A DNA stretch of 64,000 nucleotides from JADJLQ01 sp031417835. Its GTDB lineage: Bacteria; Bacteroidota; Bacteroidia; Chitinophagales; Saprospiraceae. This document shows, piece by piece, positions 14,558 through 24,152 of the stretch. The translations under genes were made by a program, and so were the position numbers. Under the pieces are notes generated by a model that worked only from the letters and a program-made list of their open reading frames with translations, was not told the DNA's origin and made no database searches. The DNA is taken from assembly GCA_031417835.1 (NCBI GenBank), contig JANOWJ010000068.1, positions 1 to 64,000 of the forward strand, read 5' to 3'. The first letter of the stretch is position 1. The number at the start of each line of letters is the position of its first letter.

Positions 14558-17404
14558 TTAAAACTTGATATTCAAATTCGCATTAAATATAGTACCTATT
14601 TGGCTAAACTGCGAACCATTATACCCTAATATATCGTAGCGACCGCTAAATCCTAAAAATCCGCGCAATAGAGCCTTTTTGGCCGGGTTATTCAAGATCT
14701 CATTGGCAGCAGCTATAGACTTTGCTTTATCCTTGACGGATTCAGCGGGTGATGCTACCAAATCCCACTTAGGCAATACATTCAAAAGATTGTTGGCATT
14801 GATAGTGATGGCCACTTTTTCGGATATTCGATATCCGATGCTGAGATCAGATACGACGGCGGGTTCGAATTCTGCTTTGATATTCAACATGTCGGAGCCC
14901 CCATTATCCAGATCGCGAAAAGCAGTAGGTCCAAATAGGGTATTGTACAAATTGAAATTCCATTTACCGAGCATATAATCAAATCCCAGGATCGTTTTAT
15001 AATTTGGACGGCCTTCTGTCAATAGGGACTTCACTTGTTCATTTAGGATACTTGAACCGGCAGATTTTATGGCCGAAGGTTCATTGGGTGACCCGACGAT
15101 TTCATTGTTGAGGACTACATTGCCAGCAAGACTAATGCCTAATTTCCCAACTCCCAGATTGAGATTACGTTGGCTCAATACAAAGTCAAGCCCTGAAGTA
15201 TTGGTTTTGATACCGTTGATAAAAAACTGCACGGATACCAGATCATTTTTTTCAAGGATTTTGTACAGCGCAGTAGATTGATCACTGGTAGATATGGAAG
15301 AACTGTAGACGATGCGGTCCTTGATGACGATGTTGTAAAAATCAACGGTCAGATTAAGATCTTTAGTAGGATTGAGTCCGACCCCGATGGAAAGATTATT
15401 TGATTTTTCTGGTTTTAATTTGGGGATACCCAATAATCTTGCTTGAGCACTATTATTATTAAATAGTCCAGACGATACGATCGTACCACCTGCGAAAGAT
15501 GCTTGTATAGATTGTGCATAAATCTGATGCAGCGTAGGCGCTCGGAATCCCGTAGATATAGATCCTCGGAGTACCAATTTACTAGCCATCAATTTATATC
15601 GGGATGCGATTTTCCACACATTGGCATTGCCAAAGTCAGAATATCTTTCTGTCCGGAATGCTCCACTGATCAGGAAGTCAGTGGTGATATCATAATTTAA
15701 ATCTGCATAGGCTCCGATATTGAATCGGGAGTTGGTGGCAGCATTGATGGGATTGATACCCGGAAAAGAATTGGACCCTTCGCTGATATAAGAGGCTTCA
15801 TCGCCAGCTATGATTTTGTAAGTCTCATTGCGAGCCTCTGTACCGATAGACAAACTTATTTTGTCTGTCAAATTTCTGGATAGATCAATATTTCCAACCA
15901 AATGACTAAAGCTAAATCCACCGGGCTTAAAAAAAGTAGGACTAGCAGTGCCTAATCCGCGATTGATTGTATTGTTGACGGTATAAGTCTGCGAGTTGCC
16001 TCCAGTCGTCAAGCTGACATCAGTTTTCCAGGCGCCTAACGTGTTCTTAATGCCAATCGTAGCATTATAATCCCGTAAATCTCCTTCAAAGGTGGGCACG
16101 TACCCTGTATAGCCTTTGTATAAATCTACTGGATCCTCTGGAAAGGCTAGGGTGGCGGTAGTGATGTAGTTTTTACCTTTATTGTCAGTAGCACTGTGCA
16201 GCAGGCCACGATCTTGCCTCCAATATGGAACTCGGAAATTGGCAAATGAATTTACTTTTTTGGCCACTATAGCTGCATTAGCATACAATAGTCCTTTTTC
16301 ACTAAAATTAATACCTCCATTGATCAAAAAATTGGCAGCAGTTATTTCACCGGAGCCATTCACATTATTTCCAGTAGGATGATCTTTGAGATACGTAGTG
16401 ATCAATGCATCTTGTGCTGGGGAACCACCGAATGTAGCGATCTCTGTAGGTACATGTATGATGCCTGATCGTACAATACTGCTTTCCCGTTTAAACCCTA
16501 CAGTATAATTGAGATATTTTTTGTCATTGCTGTAGCCACTATTTAAAGCTATGCCATAAGATTGCCCATATCCGGTGTCGCCGACCAGGCCGCCATTGTT
16601 CTTTTTGGCGGTCGAGCCTACATTTACGTTTAAAGAGCTCGATTGGTTTCTACTTTTTAAGATGACATTCATGACCCCTGCGATAGCATCCGATCCATAC
16701 TGTGCTGATGCACCATCTCTGAGGATCTCTACCCGCTCGATCGCATCTTGTGGGATGGCGGCTAAGTCCACCCCAGTCTCGCCACGCCCGGGCGAAAACT
16801 GTACATATAATAAGGAGGATAAATTTTTCCGTTTCCCATCTATGAGTATCAAGGTACGGCTGGGGCCTAGATTTCTGATTTCATATGGATCCAGCAAAGT
16901 CGTAGCATCATTTACCGGAGTATTGACAGTGCTGAACGAAGGTACACGATATTGTAATGCTTTATCAAAACTGACTTGACCAGTAGACTTTAAATCAGCC
17001 GACCCAAGAATATCCACAGGGACGGGGGCATCAATGATAGTGCGCTGAGAATTGCGGCTTCCGGTAGATATCACTACTTCCTGTAGCAATGCAGTCGAAG
17101 TACTCATGTCAATGTCCATGAATTGATCCTCTGTATCCATAATTACAGTCTTGGTGATCGTACCAAATCCTAAAAAAGAATAGTTGATGACATGACTGCC
17201 TGCAGTTAAAACCAATTCATAATTGCCATTGATTTCTGACAAAGTACCGGTGGAAGTTCCACTTTTCTGGATCACTACCCCTGGTATACCTTCGCCATTT
17301 TCATCGGTTACTTTCCCTTTTAATTTGCCTTGAGCGAAAGTGCCCAAAACAGTGATCATAAGCGTAGTCACTATAAACGAAGTTCTTAGAAATATTTTTT
17401 TCAT
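14558..17404 (-). CDS. TonB-dependent receptor with carboxypeptidase-regulatory-like N-terminal domain
   Basis: 948-residue outer-membrane receptor. Signal peptide 1-24 (ends TFAQ), CarboxypepD_reg-like domain about 26-110 (KGKVTDENGEGIPGVVIQ), a TonB-box-like LLQEVVISTGSRNS, a plug near 120-255 (RTLILIDGKRK, VEILRDGASAQYGSDAIAGV) and a 22-strand barrel ending in NANLNIKF with the C-terminal Phe used by the Bam machinery. It lacks the extra features of the SusC/RagA group and resembles stand-alone siderophore or oligosaccharide receptors. It is followed in the same direction upstream by a DUF4838 lipoprotein, a membrane-anchored protein and a NagB fusion, so amino-sugar compounds are possible ligands. 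Confidence 0.9.
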   Translation of the reverse strand: MKKIFLRTSFIVTTLMITVLGTFAQGKLKGKVTDENGEGIPGVVIQKSGTSTGTLSEINGNYELVLTAGSHVINYSFLGFGTITKTVIMDTEDQFMDIDMSTSTALLQEVVISTGSRNSQRTIIDAPVPVDILGSADLKSTGQVSFDKALQYRVPSFSTVNTPVNDATTLLDPYEIRNLGPSRTLILIDGKRKNLSSLLYVQFSPGRGETGVDLAAIPQDAIERVEILRDGASAQYGSDAIAGVMNVILKSRNQSSSLNVNVGSTAKKNNGGLVGDTGYGQSYGIALNSGYSNDKKYLNYTVGFKRESSIVRSGIIHVPTEIATFGGSPAQDALITTYLKDHPTGNNVNGSGEITAANFLINGGINFSEKGLLYANAAIVAKKVNSFANFRVPYWRQDRGLLHSATDNKGKNYITTATLAFPEDPVDLYKGYTGYVPTFEGDLRDYNATIGIKNTLGAWKTDVSLTTGGNSQTYTVNNTINRGLGTASPTFFKPGGFSFSHLVGNIDLSRNLTDKISLSIGTEARNETYKIIAGDEASYISEGSNSFPGINPINAATNSRFNIGAYADLNYDITTDFLISGAFRTERYSDFGNANVWKIASRYKLMASKLVLRGSISTGFRAPTLHQIYAQSIQASFAGGTIVSSGLFNNNSAQARLLGIPKLKPEKSNNLSIGVGLNPTKDLNLTVDFYNIVIKDRIVYSSSISTSDQSTALYKILEKNDLVSVQFFINGIKTNTSGLDFVLSQRNLNLGVGKLGISLAGNVVLNNEIVGSPNEPSAIKSAGSSILNEQVKSLLTEGRPNYKTILGFDYMLGKWNFNLYNTLFGPTAFRDLDNGGSDMLNIKAEFEPAVVSDLSIGYRISEKVAITINANNLLNVLPKWDLVASPAESVKDKAKSIAAANEILNNPAKKALLRGFLGFSGRYDILGYNGSQFSQIGTIFNANLNIKF

Positions 17405-17453
17405 AGTCAGTTTGTTTTATAATGGTTAGTTACCGGATTCACCCGGCTGAGAC

Positions 17454-17461
17454 CAAATTTA
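17454..17461 (-). promoter_or_regulatory. Candidate -7 promoter element of the TonB receptor gene
   Basis: The minus strand reads TAAATTTG (exact TAnnTTTG) 50 bp before the start codon. No TTTG is at the usual 19-21 nt upstream, so support is partial. Confidence 0.35.
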
Positions 17462-17640
17462 AATAAATAATCCCAATTATTGACCACGGGTCAAAAAAAT
17501 GTATATAGTAGATATCTGAAAAGTACCATCACTGAGTATACATCGACAGGCGTGATCAAAGGTTGATGATCAAATTGGGTCAGACAATCACTTGACTTTT
17601 ACGATTAGGACCCTGCCCGTATAGTAGGGTTTTGCCAATC

Positions 17641-19974
17641 TTAGCGTATGACCAACTCATCGATCAATACCACTGCGGGTGATCCGGCATAGATATTTTC
17701 AGCAGGGCAAGTTGACTTAGATGAGGTCTTCAATTTGATACTCTGGATAGGTCGTTTAGCAAAACTAAAATTGAGTGCTTGAATCAACGCTGGAGTAGTC
17801 GAGATCGGCAAAGATGTTTTTTTCACCGAGGTATAAGTTTTGCCGTCTGTAGAGACCAAACACTCTACTGTCTGCGGTAAAAAAGCCCGTAAAGCGGTAT
17901 TTTGAAGAAAGCGCACATCCAATGCACCCATGACAGTATCTCGCCCCAAATCCCAAGTCACCTCACCTTCCCCTCCGGAGATCGCTATCCAATTGGAGGT
18001 AGGACTCTCGAGTATACCCAGCACCCCATCATTGAGCATAGACTGATCAGCGTCTCCAAATGAAGGATCAGGTGATACATTAAATGAAATGGCCCCTTGT
18101 TTAAATCCTAGATGAGTTTGTATCGGTTGATCCAAGTATTTTAATACCTGCTCTTGATATTGTGCGGGAGTAGTGCCTTTATCATCGATCACGCGGATGG
18201 CTTGCACATCACATTCCTGGACAAATTGGTTTAATAAATCTTTCATGCCTTGGATAGGTCCCCAACTAAGTTTTCGAGTAGCCAGTTGATTGGTAGCGGA
18301 TTTTCCCACAGGATTATCTTGTTTGACGAGTTGTGCAGCCAATGCGCCTATGTTCATAAAATATCCAAAAGTCTTGGAGCCCATGGATTTGGCGACTTCT
18401 AGCTGGGTATAGATCAAGGATAATCGGTCTTTATCCAACTTAAATTTTAACTCCGAGTTGTTACTTGCCATGGTGGTCGTGGCATTAAAATAAGAATACA
18501 ATTGATTGATATTGCTCGGTGTCAACCATGACCTAAAGGCATCATTGGGGGAGCCAAATGCCGACAGCTTTGTTTTACTATTGCTAGCAGCTTTTTCTAA
18601 TGCGGTGATATATCCTGACATCGATTTGGCAGCGGGACCATAGGTATTATCGCAATATTTCCAAATCAAGGAGTCTACACTTTGATCTACATCCCAAGCC
18701 AGGTTGGCTGCGACATAAAATTTAAGATCCGACATGGCAGACCCAGCTAGGCTGACTCCGTCGAAAATGATATTATGGACACCTTCTTGTTGTAAATATT
18801 TAAGCGATTTTTGAAGGGTATTCAGATTGGGAAACGGCATTAGGAATTTTTTTTCATTGGTCACATGAGCTACCACAGCTATATTGGTGGTGATTTTTTT
18901 CCATGCTGCTAAATCTGTTCTGAAGCTCTCATTGAGCTGGCCATCAGCTAGAGACACCGATTGATCTACATCTTTAGTATCCAATACAATCATGACATTT
19001 GCCGCCGGCACAATGGAGCCCGGAGCTTTGCGATAGGGACCATCTAACCATACAGCATGTTGACGCGCTTTGTTTTTATCGGCTATGGCATTGACTAATT
19101 TGATCAATGCTCCGGCAGGACTACCGGTCTCTTTGATGATTGCAGCGGAAAGATCATCTTCACTGACGATATGATTTGGGTATGGACTGATAGACCAGTA
19201 TGTCGCTCGCCCTTTAGCCATGGTCCAGACTTCCAGATTTTTTTCCAGTGCTACTTGCATCTGAGGATTGGCTAAATTAATTTGATTAGCTACCGTCTTA
19301 CCACCTGCTTGAGCAAAAAAATCAGGATTAGACTTCATATACGCTTCGGTTGGAAAGATTCGCTCCATAGAGTAGGCCCAGGTGCCCCAATCTTTTTGAT
19401 TATCTACGTTGATTTGATTGAATGCACGATAGTCTGCATTTAAGGCATGGTTATTTATGACTTGACGGTAGGTAAAATCCGGTTTTACTATTTTACCCTT
19501 GCCACCGGGGATGACCAGTGTTTTCATTTGATTAAATTGGGTCACGGATTCGGTATGTTTAGCGGCCCCTAATTCATTGATGATATCATACAATCCGTTT
19601 GCCAGAGCAGTAGAGGTATTGCCCATGATTACCCATTTTTTACCTTTTACACCAGAATAGTAGCCATCCGCACCGAGTTCTTCTATAGGCAATGAGTTTT
19701 CGAAGCTTTTGGTCCTATTGCTTTTACCTATCAGGATTTCTTCATCTTGAGCACCGACGATATCTGCAAAAGATACTAGGTCGTGGCCTGTGATCAACTT
19801 AAAGTGACTTTTGAAAGAGACGATAGCTTGAGCCAGACTATCTGTAGTTTTTTCTGCGTAGATGATTCTATAATTTGATTTTCCTTGTTGGACAACGGTG
19901 AGGCCCTTACTATCTGAGTCAGTGCAGGAATATATGGTCAATACAACGAATAGTGATATCAGAATTGTTTTCAT
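17641..19974 (-). CDS. DUF4838-domain lipoprotein, glycoside-hydrolase-like
   Basis: 777 residues. A lipoprotein signal ends at Cys17 (LTIYSC). Residues about 30-165 resemble the N-terminal domain shared by alpha-glucuronidases and hexosaminidases (IVGAQDEEILIGKSN, ALANGLYDIINELGA). The central region about 170-560 is the DUF4838 domain, a TIM-barrel-like glycosidase relative (DWGTWAYSMERIFPTEAYMKSNPDFFA; NIIFDGVSLAGSAMSDLKFYVAANLAWD). The C-terminal part about 630-777 looks like an F5/8-type or CBM-like beta sandwich (ISGGEGEVTWDLGRDTVMGALDVRF). The substrate is unknown. The nearby NagB fusion suggests an N-acetylated sugar. Confidence 0.8.
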   Translation of the reverse strand: MKTILISLFVVLTIYSCTDSDSKGLTVVQQGKSNYRIIYAEKTTDSLAQAIVSFKSHFKLITGHDLVSFADIVGAQDEEILIGKSNRTKSFENSLPIEELGADGYYSGVKGKKWVIMGNTSTALANGLYDIINELGAAKHTESVTQFNQMKTLVIPGGKGKIVKPDFTYRQVINNHALNADYRAFNQINVDNQKDWGTWAYSMERIFPTEAYMKSNPDFFAQAGGKTVANQINLANPQMQVALEKNLEVWTMAKGRATYWSISPYPNHIVSEDDLSAAIIKETGSPAGALIKLVNAIADKNKARQHAVWLDGPYRKAPGSIVPAANVMIVLDTKDVDQSVSLADGQLNESFRTDLAAWKKITTNIAVVAHVTNEKKFLMPFPNLNTLQKSLKYLQQEGVHNIIFDGVSLAGSAMSDLKFYVAANLAWDVDQSVDSLIWKYCDNTYGPAAKSMSGYITALEKAASNSKTKLSAFGSPNDAFRSWLTPSNINQLYSYFNATTTMASNNSELKFKLDKDRLSLIYTQLEVAKSMGSKTFGYFMNIGALAAQLVKQDNPVGKSATNQLATRKLSWGPIQGMKDLLNQFVQECDVQAIRVIDDKGTTPAQYQEQVLKYLDQPIQTHLGFKQGAISFNVSPDPSFGDADQSMLNDGVLGILESPTSNWIAISGGEGEVTWDLGRDTVMGALDVRFLQNTALRAFLPQTVECLVSTDGKTYTSVKKTSLPISTTPALIQALNFSFAKRPIQSIKLKTSSKSTCPAENIYAGSPAVVLIDELVIR

Positions 19975-20054
19975 GTAAAGGACAGCTTGATTTTAGAAAT
20001 AGCCGGCAAAATTAATAATAATGGCTCGTAATTCAGCCACTGCTCAGCCTTTAA

Positions 20055-20708
20055 CTATTTCTTTGGTTTATTTCGCAAAAACAGGAAGACCACACCTATG
20101 CCTGCTACAAGTCCCAATATCCATGTATAGGATGACCAATCTATTGCGACTTGGTGGGACTTGGACTGCGGTAATGCTGAGGGAATAAACGCGGTTCGAT
20201 CTGGTTGAAGCTCCTGGATAGATCCAAAAAAAGTATTTTTATGTTGTTCCGCGACAGATGCTTGACTTTTATAAGTCCAATAATCAATCACATATAAATT
20301 GGACTTGTATAGGAAAAGTCGCTTGTATCGGATGTCAGGAAAGTCTGGATCTTCCTTACATCTGGATAAAAACTCAATACCCCTGATGGCGCCGATGGTA
20401 AATGGGCTTTGTTTGATCGATTGACATTGATGAGCTGGATCTTGCAGTCTCTCATACATCGATTGTAAAAATTTGTCTACATCCAGATCGGCCATTTTAT
20501 CTGGCGGTACGCTACCGGCTTGTATGATACAAGCATAGTATCCGGTCTCATCAGAATAATCATAAATCCTTTGCCCTAATGTGTCGAGCGCATTGGGTTC
20601 ATTGGGAAAAACCAGGTTAAAGTTATTATCCAACTTCACGGTGATCGTGCTGTAGCCTTGCTGCAAACAATAGATCAAACAAAAGGTGATTAAAATGCGA
20701 TAAATCAT
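20055..20708 (-). CDS. Hypothetical exported protein with C-terminal membrane anchor
   Basis: 217 residues. Signal peptide 1-20 (ILITFCLIYCLQQGYS), a soluble domain of about 165 residues with cysteines at about 60, 94 and 117, and a single C-terminal helix (SYTWILGLVAGIGVVFLFL) followed by RNKPKK. The soluble domain (YDYSDETGYYACIIQAGSVP; GIEFLSRC; LYVIDYWTY) resembles small stress-binding or PsbP-like folds, but I cannot assign it. It lies 20 bp after the NagB fusion gene, so they probably form an operon. Confidence 0.55.
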   Translation of the reverse strand: MIYRILITFCLIYCLQQGYSTITVKLDNNFNLVFPNEPNALDTLGQRIYDYSDETGYYACIIQAGSVPPDKMADLDVDKFLQSMYERLQDPAHQCQSIKQSPFTIGAIRGIEFLSRCKEDPDFPDIRYKRLFLYKSNLYVIDYWTYKSQASVAEQHKNTFFGSIQELQPDRTAFIPSALPQSKSHQVAIDWSSYTWILGLVAGIGVVFLFLRNKPKK

Positions 20709-20728
20709 CCGGAATTGTACGAAGATGG

Positions 20729-22663
20729 TTAATAAAAATAACGTTTGAAAGCTTCTATGGCTTCATACTCTGCGAGACCAAGTTTATTATACATGCTGGC
20801 TGTGCCCCGATTCCTGTCTTCAGCACGCTGCCAAAATTCTCTAGCATCAGATCCGGGAAACAAGGGTCTGTCCTTTTGAGATTGATGTTTGAAGATTGCT
20901 TTGCGTTTGCGCATAAGCTCGTCGGGTGAAAGAGGGATTGCCATGTCTATATTCTCAATCTCCCATTCCTGCCACGCACCGCGGTATAACCATAGCCAAC
21001 AGTCGTCTATCCAGTCTACACCATCTTGCTTGAGCTCGACGAGCGATCGTACCACCGCTTGAAGGCATACTCTATGCGTGCCATGAGGGTCGCTCAGATC
21101 ACCTGCGGCGTAGACCTGGTGCGGTTTAATGGACTCGAGCAGATCTTTGGTGATTCGGATATCTTCAGGACCAAGGGGTTTTTTCTTGACCAGACCAGTC
21201 TCATAAAATGGAAGATCTAGAAAGTGAGCCTGCTCGTCAGGGATGCCCACATATCGAGCCCCGGCTTTGGCTTCAGCCCTGCGGATCAATCCTTTGATGA
21301 TCTGGACTTCCTTAGTATCTATTTCTCCGGGTTTTTTGTTTTCTAATTGACTTTTGATCTCTACGTACATACTATTGGCCGATTCCTGATCCAACTTAAA
21401 AGTAGCATGGAAGTCACGGATAAAATCGGCGAACCGAATCACATCTTCATCAAATACGGCAATATTGCCACTAGTCTGATATGCTACATGTACTTCGTGA
21501 CCCTGGTCGACGAGTCTGATGAACGTGCCCCCCATGGAAATCACATCGTCATCCGGATGAGGTGAAAAAAGGATCACTCTTTTATGATCAGGCGTAGCTC
21601 GTTCCGGTCTGTAGGTATCGTCCGCATTGGGCTTGCCTCCGGGCCACCCAGTGATGGTATGTTGTAGTTTGTTGAATACTTCAATGTTGATATTATAAGC
21701 ATTGCCTGACTCCGTGATGATGTCACCCATACCATATTCTGCATAGTCGCGATTGGTCAACTTAAGGATAGGTTTATCTAATTTTGTAGAAAGCCAGATC
21801 ACAGCTTTTTTAATTAATTCCTCATTCCAACGACAAGCATCTACTAGCCAAGGCGTTTTTATACGCGTAAGATTACTCGCAGCAGCTTCGTCTATGACAA
21901 ATAAGGTGTTGGGATGATTCTGTAGATACGTAGCCGGCACGCCATCATTGATGGGGGTTTCTATAGCTTTTTGGATGATTTTAGATTTACCCTCTCCCCA
22001 AGCCATAAGGATGATGCGTCGTGCTGACAGAATGGTTTTGATACCCATCGTGATGGCATTTTTAGGCACATTTTCTTCGCCAAAAAACTCACTGGCAGCA
22101 TCAAGCACAGTCATAAAATCTAAGGAAATCAGTCTGGTGATCGAGTTGATGCCGGAGCCGGGTTCATTAAACCCGATATGCCCTGATCGGCCAATGCCTA
22201 AAATTTGTAAGTCTATCCCACCTGCAGCTTTGATTTTTTCTTCGTACTCCATACAAAATGTGGCGACATCTGCTTTGTCCAGGGTACCATCCGGAATATG
22301 GATTTGTGATCTTGGAATATCAATCGAATCAAACAAATTTTCATTCATGAATCGCACATAACTCTGGAGCGCAGTAGGGTCAATCGGAAAATATTCATCC
22401 AAATTGAACGTGATCACATTTTTAAAACTCAGTTGTTCGTCTTCGTGTAGCCTGATCAATTCTTTATAAAGATTGATCGGTGTAGAGCCTGTAGCTAGGC
22501 CCAGTACACAATATTCACTCATGGCAGCTTTGGCTTTTATGAGGTCGCTGATTTCTCTGGCCACCGCAGCAGAGCCATGTTTGGCATCGGAGTATACGGT
22601 AGTGGCTACTGCTTCAAATTTGTTACGGAGTGAATGCATAAAATTTTTATATGATAAAGGCAA
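20729..22663 (-). CDS. nagB: Glucosamine-6-phosphate deaminase fused to a PIG-L/LmbE-like deacetylase
   Basis: 644 residues, two enzymes in one chain. Residues 1-270 are NagB-like: GLATGSTPINLYKELI (54-69), NLDEYFPID (87-95) with the catalytic Asp, GIGRSGHIGFNEPGSG (154-169) with His and Glu. The position of E. coli Asp141 is Ser, as reported variants (Asn/Thr/Ser) do occur. Residues about 365-640 are PIG-L-like: ILFSPHPDDDVISMGGTFIR (zinc ligands His-Pro-Asp-Asp) and DLSDPHGTHRVCLQAV. NagB converts GlcN-6-P to fructose-6-P and ammonia; the PIG-L part may deacetylate N-acetylglucosaminyl substrates, so one chain could cover both steps. Fusions of this length are known in Bacteroidota. Confidence 0.88.
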   Translation of the reverse strand: MPLSYKNFMHSLRNKFEAVATTVYSDAKHGSAAVAREISDLIKAKAAMSEYCVLGLATGSTPINLYKELIRLHEDEQLSFKNVITFNLDEYFPIDPTALQSYVRFMNENLFDSIDIPRSQIHIPDGTLDKADVATFCMEYEEKIKAAGGIDLQILGIGRSGHIGFNEPGSGINSITRLISLDFMTVLDAASEFFGEENVPKNAITMGIKTILSARRIILMAWGEGKSKIIQKAIETPINDGVPATYLQNHPNTLFVIDEAAASNLTRIKTPWLVDACRWNEELIKKAVIWLSTKLDKPILKLTNRDYAEYGMGDIITESGNAYNINIEVFNKLQHTITGWPGGKPNADDTYRPERATPDHKRVILFSPHPDDDVISMGGTFIRLVDQGHEVHVAYQTSGNIAVFDEDVIRFADFIRDFHATFKLDQESANSMYVEIKSQLENKKPGEIDTKEVQIIKGLIRRAEAKAGARYVGIPDEQAHFLDLPFYETGLVKKKPLGPEDIRITKDLLESIKPHQVYAAGDLSDPHGTHRVCLQAVVRSLVELKQDGVDWIDDCWLWLYRGAWQEWEIENIDMAIPLSPDELMRKRKAIFKHQSQKDRPLFPGSDAREFWQRAEDRNRGTASMYNKLGLAEYEAIEAFKRYFY

Positions 22664-22747
22664 ATTTAACTAGAAACTCGAATTCATTAGGACTCTTTAT
22701 ACTAAAACTAGTATTTATTTGTAATTACGGATCAATGTCTTGTATTG

Positions 22748-23116
22748 TCATTTGCAAATGACTCGTTCCTCCTCGATTTCCTTGGCAGTAAATGCGGTGG
22801 TAGCTATTGATCCGTTTTTGGCTATAAAATTGAGGACATTGGCGATTTGAATATCACTCAGATAGCCATATGAAGGCATAAAATCATATTGAAGCGAATC
22901 CTGTACCCCGGAGATAATGTTACAAATAAGCCGAGTACGATCTGTCCGGAAGGCTTCTTCTGTAAAAGCTGGTATCAAAGCTGCAAAACCTTCGCCTTTG
23001 GCCATATGGCAATTGCTACAATGCTGATCATATATTTTGCCGCCTTCAGATTGGCAGCTTATCGATAGCATACTCAGGAGCAGCATACCACAGCTGAGTT
23101 TCCTATTTGTTTTCAT
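22748..23116 (-). CDS. Class I c-type cytochrome lipoprotein
   Basis: 122 residues. A lipoprotein signal ends at Cys21 (SISC). The haem motif is C33-S-N-C36-H37 and the axial methionine is in YDFMPSYGYLSD. The remaining sequence has the usual three helices (IANVLNFIAKN). A final Cys occurs at the C-terminus (RVICK). It overlaps the SCO gene by 14 bp, so the two form an operon. The likely role is electron transfer in the periplasm, perhaps linked to cytochrome oxidase. Confidence 0.85.
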   Translation of the reverse strand: MKTNRKLSCGMLLLSMLSISCQSEGGKIYDQHCSNCHMAKGEGFAALIPAFTEEAFRTDRTRLICNIISGVQDSLQYDFMPSYGYLSDIQIANVLNFIAKNGSIATTAFTAKEIEEERVICK

Positions 23117-23735
23117 TTAATAAAAAGTCGATTTCTTTCATGAGTCGATCTACCTCTTTGGGTTTTGTACCATCACAAAAGGACCGGATATGGCTATTGC
23201 CATCCACTAATAAAAAATGACCAGAATGTGTAAACCCTTCTGAGCTCGAGCTGTCCACCTGCAATGCTGCCAGATAATTCATAGCGATATGATTCAATTG
23301 ATCTTTAGGTACAGCCAGAAAATGCCAGGATGGAGATTCACTGACCCCTAACTTCGTAGCATATCGCGATAAGGCGGGTATCGTATCATATTTGGGATCG
23401 ATGGAGTGTGATAAAAGCGCAAACTTGGGTTCGGCTTTATACTTATCATGTAATCTCAGCATCTGTTGCGCCATCTTAGGACAGATCGTAGGACATTTGG
23501 TGAAAAAAAAATCTGCTACATATACTTTACCCTGTAGATCTGTTCTGGTGATCGTATCTCGCCGGTGGTCCACAAAGCTAAAATCAGGAATTTGATGATA
23601 GGCGGTATCCGGTCCTTGAATATCCATATCACCCAGTATAGGCAAAGTCGTAATAGGAGAGGTGCATGCAGTACTCAGTATGGTCCATCCAATCATAAAG
23701 CGGCATACTGACCAATTGATCCCGTTAATTGCCAT
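23103..23735 (-). CDS. SCO1/SenC-family copper-binding protein
   Basis: 210 residues. A lipoprotein-type signal ends at Cys24 (LSTAC). A thioredoxin-like fold carries the CxxxC copper site C81-P-T-I-C85 (FFFTKCPTICPKM) and the conserved His in GFTHSGHFLLVD (approx. 166-177). SCO proteins deliver copper to the CuA site of cytochrome c oxidase or act as thiol reductants. It lies between a lipoprotein gene (11 bp overlap) and a cytochrome c gene (14 bp overlap), which fits a role in respiratory-chain assembly. Confidence 0.88.
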   Translation of the reverse strand: MAINGINWSVCRFMIGWTILSTACTSPITTLPILGDMDIQGPDTAYHQIPDFSFVDHRRDTITRTDLQGKVYVADFFFTKCPTICPKMAQQMLRLHDKYKAEPKFALLSHSIDPKYDTIPALSRYATKLGVSESPSWHFLAVPKDQLNHIAMNYLAALQVDSSSSEGFTHSGHFLLVDGNSHIRSFCDGTKPKEVDRLMKEIDFLLNENK

Positions 23736-24144
23736 TTTGAAGGATTTTTTTTGCTAACGCTATATTTTGAAGTTGATGCACGGAGATTTTATGCATGATG
23801 TCGATCTGAGTATGGAGATAGTTGATAGCTGCACTGTCTTTTTCGATCGGGTCTTCGTAATTGGCCATCCAATCCATCATGGATTCATTGGATTGGTCCA
23901 GTTCGGTACGGATACTATCTACCATAGTGATATTCTGATTGCCTGGATTGTTTGTGATGATTTTAAGTTTATCGATCAGTGATAGCGCTTCACCGTGTTT
24001 GACCATGGTACTGTCGTGCAAGGCCATGAGTTGGTCATTTAAGGCGGCTAGCTGTGCGGGGATTGGATTGGTCTCAGGTTTGGAGCGGCAAGAAAGTACA
24101 ACCGAGCAATATAAAATGAAAAGTATTATCTGAAAGTAATTCAT
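23725..24144 (-). CDS. Helical lipoprotein in the SCO/cytochrome c operon
   Basis: 139 residues with a lipoprotein signal ending at Cys19 (VVLSC). The rest is predicted all-helical and amphipathic, with ALNDQLMALHDSTMVKHGEA and SNESMMDWMANYED; no cysteines, and the histidines at ~40, 46, 110 and 116 could bind metal or support a helical bundle. Proteins with the 'MMDWM' box occur beside SCO genes in Bacteroidota as unnamed lipoproteins. It is the first gene of the operon and starts 48 bp from the divergent cryptochrome gene. Confidence 0.65.
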   Translation of the reverse strand: MNYFQIILFILYCSVVLSCRSKPETNPIPAQLAALNDQLMALHDSTMVKHGEALSLIDKLKIITNNPGNQNITMVDSIRTELDQSNESMMDWMANYEDPIEKDSAAINYLHTQIDIMHKISVHQLQNIALAKKILQNGN

Positions 24145-24152
24145 CTTAAGGT

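Noticed and set aside
16575..16979. 134-residue plus-strand frame
   Set aside because: It lies wholly antisense inside the TonB receptor gene, whose motifs are well conserved.
21948..22361. 137-residue plus-strand frame
   Set aside because: Antisense to the NagB half of the fusion, with no recognisable motif.
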